Made by a program: the position numbers and the translations under genes. A stretch of 64,000 nucleotides of DNA from Amaranthus tricolor (taxonomy: Eukaryota; Streptophyta; Magnoliopsida; Caryophyllales; Amaranthaceae). Below, one piece after another: positions 58,901 to 64,000 of this stretch; positions within the stretch are counted from its first letter, which is position 1; every line of letters starts with the position of its first letter. The notes beneath the pieces were generated by a model. It saw only the letters and a list, made by a program, of their open reading frames with translations, did not search any database and had not been told where the DNA came from. Where the stretch lies: positions 5,010,755 through 5,074,754 of the forward strand of contig NC_080063.1 in NCBI RefSeq assembly GCF_026212465.1. Reading direction: 5' to 3'.

Positions 58901-61900
58901 TTGTACTCCTCTCTAATTCCTGTTGGGGCTTTACTGACCTTCTGCAACCTTTCCACCAGTTACATGCGTAAATAGTAATACTGAAAATATTCCTTATTTT
59001 TATGTATGAAAACCGCAAAAGTTTAAGCTACATTGTTTTTCATAATGAACTTGAAATTGAAAAAGGTCATCTCAAGCGAGAGATTTATACAACTCATTCA
59101 TGTTTGATGACTTTGATTACAATTGCTGCTGCTAACCTTCCTAATTTCCTTGCAGACTCATGGAGTGCGAGCAGGCCAAGAAAGTGCTAAAAGGGCAATG
59201 GGATTTCTTGAGGTATGTCAACTTTTGTTAAATTCTCAATTATATTTACTACTTCCTTTTAAGCTCTCTTTATTATCATTCTAATTTTTACTCTAGGAGC
59301 TGACAATATGCTTGACCTTCTGATATCAATGGAAAAAGTTGCTTGAAGATTAATTTTATCACGAGCCTATATAATTTTTAGTGTAGTTTACTTTATAGGC
59401 AAACCATAGTATATTATATGGGTTAATCATATTTTAAAATTGAGTGCATCATTTGCACTAAGTAGATTGGAATAATAAAAGGAACCAAGTGGTAGGCTGT
59501 TTTGTAGTATTATGGAAACAGGTAATGAAATTCTTTACATACATGTGAAGTTTTGAAATAGTTTGGCAATAACTTTGAGAAGTGTCAAAACAAGTTTTCA
59601 AAGAGTTTGAAAGTTTTATGTACTTGCACGCCTAATATAAGTTTTGTTCAATCTTTCGATAGGACCCCCGTGAGCAATAATGAATATCCATTAATCTATT
59701 ATCTTAGCGTGGTTATTTATTAGGAGACTTCTAGTATTTTATGATGCATTCAGAGAGAAGATAGATTTGGTGGTGGGATGATATACGTGCAAGATGAAGG
59801 CAGAAGGTGGAGGGAGTAGATATATAGTCTGGACAAAAAGCTTGGGGCTAGGCCAAGGCAGTGTAGGGAAGGTTTTGATGGGTTATCTAAAAATTTGACG
59901 GGAATGACTACAGGAACAAATAGAAACAATTGATCAACGCTTGCAATCTCCACTTGAGTAAACACAAAAAGAACACAAGACAAGCTTTGCTGCAAGAACA
60001 TAACATATAAGCAGATCCTATGACATACCTTAGGCCCGTAGACACTCCTTAGGCACCTGACTTCCTGCTACTACTCTAAGCAGGACACACCTTAACCTAA
60101 GAGATAATCGACAGAAAGATTTGAAGCAAGTTATAGAAGGACACATCTTGATAATTCAAGCAAGTTCAATTTTATTCATAAATAAGTGTTTACAAAGTTC
60201 TGACTTTAACCATCTTTAGTAGTTGAATTCCGTGTTTGACTGTGGGCATGCAAAAATTAAAGAAAAAGTCTTGTCACGGAATATTTGTCGAGCAACAAAA
60301 AGAACATACAAAAGCTCTTCAAAAGATAGAGAGAACTACATTGCCAACCATTTCCATGACCTTCCAGTACCAACATTTCCTTCTGAATCTGCCAAAATGT
60401 TTCTACTGGCTGCTGAACTTGGTGATGTTGGGTCAACTTGGACAACTTGCTTTGCTTTCCTAGACCCTCTGTCCTGTTTTCCAGCCTGCTTAGCAGCTTA
60501 TTTGGCTTCTTGGATCATTGTTGCAAACTCAAATAGTCGATTTGGAAGATGCTTGTAACAAATCCTCGTGGTGCTCAGAAATGATTCTTGGACCATGGAA
60601 CAAGATTCTAAAATGAATTTCCACATTTAAGGGATATTAGTTGAATCTCCCCCCTTGCGAAGTTAGGTGTAGACAGAAGGCTTTGGTTCAACACAATCTG
60701 GTTGGACTTTAGTTAACTGTTCTATTTTGGTTTGGTTGAGTGTTTGCGGATCCTCCTGCATCACCTTTAACATAATAAAAGTAATTTAATTGAAATAGGA
60801 GTTTTACGTAGATTTTTATCTTATAAATAGTGTATATTTGTTGGTTGGATGTTAGGGATACAATTTTTTTGATTTTGGTTTTTCTTATTGATGTGCCTCT
60901 GTGAGCGTGGTGGTTTATAGGCTTTCTTTGGAGCAAGTTATTGCTTTAGTTCGAATTTTAGGAGGTGGCTCGAATTCAGATAGAAGATTTTTGGTTTTTG
61001 TTTACTGGGGAGTGAGGACTGAGGAGATATAGGAGTGAGCACCACAACCACAATGCTAAAGTCTTATATTGTAGGGTGGGGTTGTTTGCTCTAGTTGGAA
61101 GTTTAGATCATGAGATAGTTCCGTACAAAAAAAAGACTTATTAACAACATTCATGGAGGCCTCGTGAAAATATGAACTTTTTAATCTTATTTGGAAAATT
61201 CAGAAGTTAGAACAGAAAGTGTTGATAATATATTGAAACTGAGGGAGTATTGGACATTAATAATTTCTATGAACAGAATATTGGACGATTTTTTAAGGAA
61301 AAGTGCATTTACTTGAAAGAGAATGAAAGAGTTGATAACTGGATATTGTTGCGTGTATCATTTTATGTTAGCATTTATAGTTGTTTTGTAGTCATAAGAC
61401 AAGATGTTTCTGGCATTATACCCTCTTTTTTCACGTGCTGTTACTAGTCACACCTGTGCCATGTGCTTTAAATATTTTAATTATAAACATAGACCAGTTC
61501 TTGTGCTCGTGCTTGGTCTTATGCTCGTGCTCGTGCTCATTGATGTGAAAATTTAACACTGGTTGTCAACCACCACTATTTTATTTTTCCCGTTTTTGGG
61601 ACTGGGAGCGTGTTGCACAACATTACTGACAGGCCAATCCAAATGCTTTCTGCCTTGGATATATTAAAGTTGGTTGAACACATTTTAATCCCTACAAGAA
61701 AAGTGATGTTTCCAATTTGATCTTCAACTCTTTATGCAACTATATTTGTTAGTTTTCACTTATAAAACCACAAATTGCTACGAGTCATTTGAAATGAATC
61801 CCTTACTAACCCAAAGTCAATATATGGTGAATCTATTATGCTGTTGGAATGGACAATAGATGTAGTTAAGGCTTTTTAAAGGAGATGCAATTCTATCTAA

Positions 61901-63842
61901 ATGATTTCCCTAGTTTATTTACATTTTGCTGGAACCCAACACCTTGTTTTTTTTTTACTCTTTTATATTTTGAATTTGGTTATACAGGCAATAGCTGTCG
62001 TAGGAAAGCAGGAAGGCGTTAGAGGGTACTGGAAAGGCAACCTTCCTCAGGTATTGTTTCCCTTCGACTCTAGCCGTTGATTTATTTTCCTATCAAGTAT
62101 TCTTGCCTTTCTTCTCATGCAGTAGATTAATATTTCTTACAGGTCATACGCGTTATACCCTACAGTGCAGTACAACTATTTGCGTATGATACCTACAAGG
62201 TAATACTCAAAAAACCTTTATATTGTTGCTATAGTAGATCTATTTTTATCCTTAGACATAGAAAAAAGTATCTAGAATGGTCTTCAATAAATTGATGTAC
62301 ACATTTTCCTTACCTTCAGAAACTGTTTCGAGGAAAGGATGCTGAATTATCAGTTTTGGGAAGATTAGCAGCTGGTGCCTGTGCAGGCATGACATCCACT
62401 CTTGTGAGTCACCTTTCGTATTCATAATTCTAACTTTATGTACTACTTGTTTAATGAGTTCCCTTAACTATAAATCTTAATATCTCTCTTTAGGTGACGT
62501 ATCCCTTAGATGTCCTGAGACTAAGATTAGCAGTTGAGACGGGACACAGAACAATGACACAGGTACGCCTGCTAAACCTCATTATTTTTGGTAACGGGAA
62601 GCTAGATTTCCATACATCTAATAGAGGTATTTCAGGTAGCCTTAGGCATGCTAAGAGATGAAGGCATTGCTTCTTTCTACAATGGCTTGGGCCCTTCTCT
62701 TATTGGAATAGCACCATATATTGCTGTGAACTTCTGCATTTTTGACTTGTGAGCTTATTCTTTTACTGGTACCCTCTTTTTCCTCTCGTGATGGAGGATT
62801 CGATTTCCGTATGTGCAGTTCGTTTTCATAGGATGACACTCTTTTGACTCATCAGGGTGAAGAAGTCTTTGCCAGAAAAGTACAAGAACAGGCCTGAAAC
62901 GTCATTAGTAACAGGTTTAGTATCAGCAACTCTTGCTACTGTTACGTGCTATCCTTTGGATACCATCCGAAGACAAATGCAAATGAAAGGGACACCATAC
63001 AGGACAGTTCTTGATGCCTTTGTAGGTATGTATCTGATTCTAATCGCCAATATATTGTGAACTCATTTTTTGTTGGGAAAATGTAATACATACTCTTGTT
63101 ATTTGATATTCTTGCTGCATAAATACGTGCTATGTGGAATTATCCTTCGTTACCGTTGCGTTACATTTTGTCTTCTAACATCTGCCAGAAATATTTCACA
63201 GCTTGAAAAAGTGATATTAGAAATTAAATTACAGATGTGTACTCGATAAAATAAATAATATGTTTTTCTTGGGTCTCGTTTGAGTTGGATTTATTGATAG
63301 TTACTAACGTACTTAAATCATGTTCTTGGCCGGAGTTTGACTTGATCCGTGAATCAATGTGGTTCATGTAAGATTTAATGGGAAAATGACCCGTGGGCTT
63401 TATGATTTTTGGGCTGTAGTTGATGTTATACCTTAGGCATCATTAACATACATAAGACATATAACTTCACAAGGAATCCAAATCATCGTGTATACTCTTC
63501 CAATTTCTGCTATATAGCCTCTATTTTGTCACCACCACCAACAAAAACAACATTTCATCACCCCAATGCTATTCCTTCAAAGCGGGGTTTGGGACGTGCG
63601 CAACCTTACCCTTGTTAATGATAACCGAGAAGTTGTTATTGATTGACCCTTGATAACAAACACCATCTGCAACTTCACATAAATAAAAAGTTCGCATGAT
63701 TTTTCATTTCTGTTGAATATTACTTATTCATTCAATTTTGATTAATTTCTTTTCACTATTAAGGTATTATGGAGCGTGATGGCTGGATCGCACTGTATAG
63801 AGGGTTCATCCCCAATGCTTTGAAAACCCTACCAAGCAGCAG
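55972..63842 (+). CDS. Plastid adenine-nucleotide/PAPS carrier (mitochondrial carrier family), 3' end outside the window
   Basis: Nine coding exons join in frame: 55972-56307, 59156-59212, 61988-62050, 62143-62199, 62320-62403, 62494-62562, 62636-62748, 62856-63025 and 63764-63842. They give 342 residues before the last exon(s), which lie beyond the visible end. The three carrier repeats each show P-x-D-x-x-[RK]: PLDRIK (103-108), PLDVLR (203-208) and PLDTIR (293-298). The block KDAALFAAGAIAGAAAKTFT and the NLPQVIR and YKKLFRGKDAELSVLGR segments match the plant thylakoid/envelope ADP,ATP carrier group (TAAC, also described as PAPST1, and its paralogue PAPST2). Residues 1 to about 75 are Ser/Asn-rich and hydrophilic, fitting a plastid transit peptide. 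It would exchange ATP/ADP or PAPS/PAP across plastid membranes. Which paralogue it is cannot be told from this fragment. Confidence 0.92.
57397..57600. mobile_element. Degenerate Stowaway-like MITE in carrier intron 1
   Basis: The segment from 'tctttttggacacagttcat' through 'ttaacgattgaatccgtgca' parallels 11709-11966 block by block ('ttggacactatttatct', 'ttaaagattgaataagtgca'). The termini are eroded. Confidence 0.5.
59740..60660. other. Unassigned inserted sequence in carrier intron 2
   Basis: This stretch is less AT-rich than the flanking intron. It contains a 111-aa frame (60223-60558) with Lys/Arg-rich and Ala/Cys-rich halves and no family resemblance that I recognise. A (-) frame at 59750-60001 is also open. 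The composition suggests transposon debris. No terminal repeats were found. Confidence 0.3.
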
Positions 63843-64000
63843 GTTTGTTTTACACAGTCTATATGGATTGCTATCCTCTTTTACCAATGATCAATGCTAC
63901 CTTATAATTATCTTAATCTCCCTTTGTCCCAGCTAGTTATACCCTGGTCTTAATTCTCATGTATTAGTCAGTTAATCTGCTTCATCTTTTATTAATTCAC

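Noticed and set aside
60223..60558. 111-aa ORF in carrier intron 2
   Set aside because: It lies in an intron between well-supported exons, has a split composition and no recognisable domain; treated as transposon debris.
1..64000. CRISPR array, operon or prokaryotic-type system
   Set aside because: The spliced gene structures, MITEs and plant retrotransposons show this is eukaryotic nuclear DNA. The only regularly spaced repeats are the 67-bp tandem repeat and microsatellites, which have no unique spacers.

Overview
This is AT-rich plant nuclear DNA. Genes have many short exons bounded by GT..AG introns, introns and spacers are loaded with MITEs and larger transposons, and two gene products are plastid-envelope or plastid-targeted types. 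Gene content fits a eudicot. A small MITE family carrying a 'gacggtctct' terminal motif looks familiar from Caryophyllales (beet, spinach, quinoa relatives), but that placement is only a low-confidence inference.

I could assemble four host genes exon by exon. (1) 514-3453 (+): a HAD-superfamily hydrolase of the plant SDT1/pyrimidine 5'-nucleotidase-like group, 7 exons, 254 aa. (2) 6836-11505 (-): OEP16, the plastid outer-envelope amino-acid channel of the Tim17/22/23 (PRAT) superfamily, 6 exons, 140 aa. (3) 37460-49877 (+): a vacuolar CAX-type cation/proton exchanger, 11 exons, 450 aa, with a 4.4-kb hAT-like element in intron 2. (4) 55972 to beyond 63842 (+): a plastid mitochondrial-carrier-family protein (TAAC/PAPST type), cut by the window edge after nine coding exons. 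The CAX gene followed by this carrier on the same strand recalls the Arabidopsis pairs At3g51860/At3g51870 and At5g01490/At5g01500, so it is probably an old conserved gene pair. The left window edge cuts through a type II tRNA, most like tRNA-Leu, on the minus strand.

The 11.5-36 kb interval is a transposon graveyard. In order it holds: Stowaway-like MITEs; an element with diverged terminal inverted repeats that carries a host-gene fragment; inside that, a 1.5-kb nearly palindromic foldback element with an 8-bp target duplication and a short high-complexity centre; a Tourist-like element that has received a MULE derivative and another MITE; three related ~310-bp Tourist-like MITEs; a 5'-truncated LINE; a ~1-kb hAT-like element built of degenerate 'ccgaa' motifs; and a decayed Ty1/copia element (26.4-34.4 kb). 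The copia element is split by a 3.4-kb Mutator-like element with ~120-bp terminal inverted repeats and a perfect 10-bp target duplication. That MULE carries broken relics of a GRF zinc-finger/coiled-coil protein (+) and of a plant mobile domain (PMD) protein (-), plus a MuDR-N-terminus-like ORF (-), but no recognisable DDE transposase core.

The 50-56 kb spacer contains dispersed repeats and the right terminus of a CACTA element. I found no CRISPR array, operon or prokaryotic feature. The best candidates for a second look are the GRF+PMD MULE, the foldback element with its captured-looking centre, and the 'ccgaa' hAT-like family that invaded the CAX intron.
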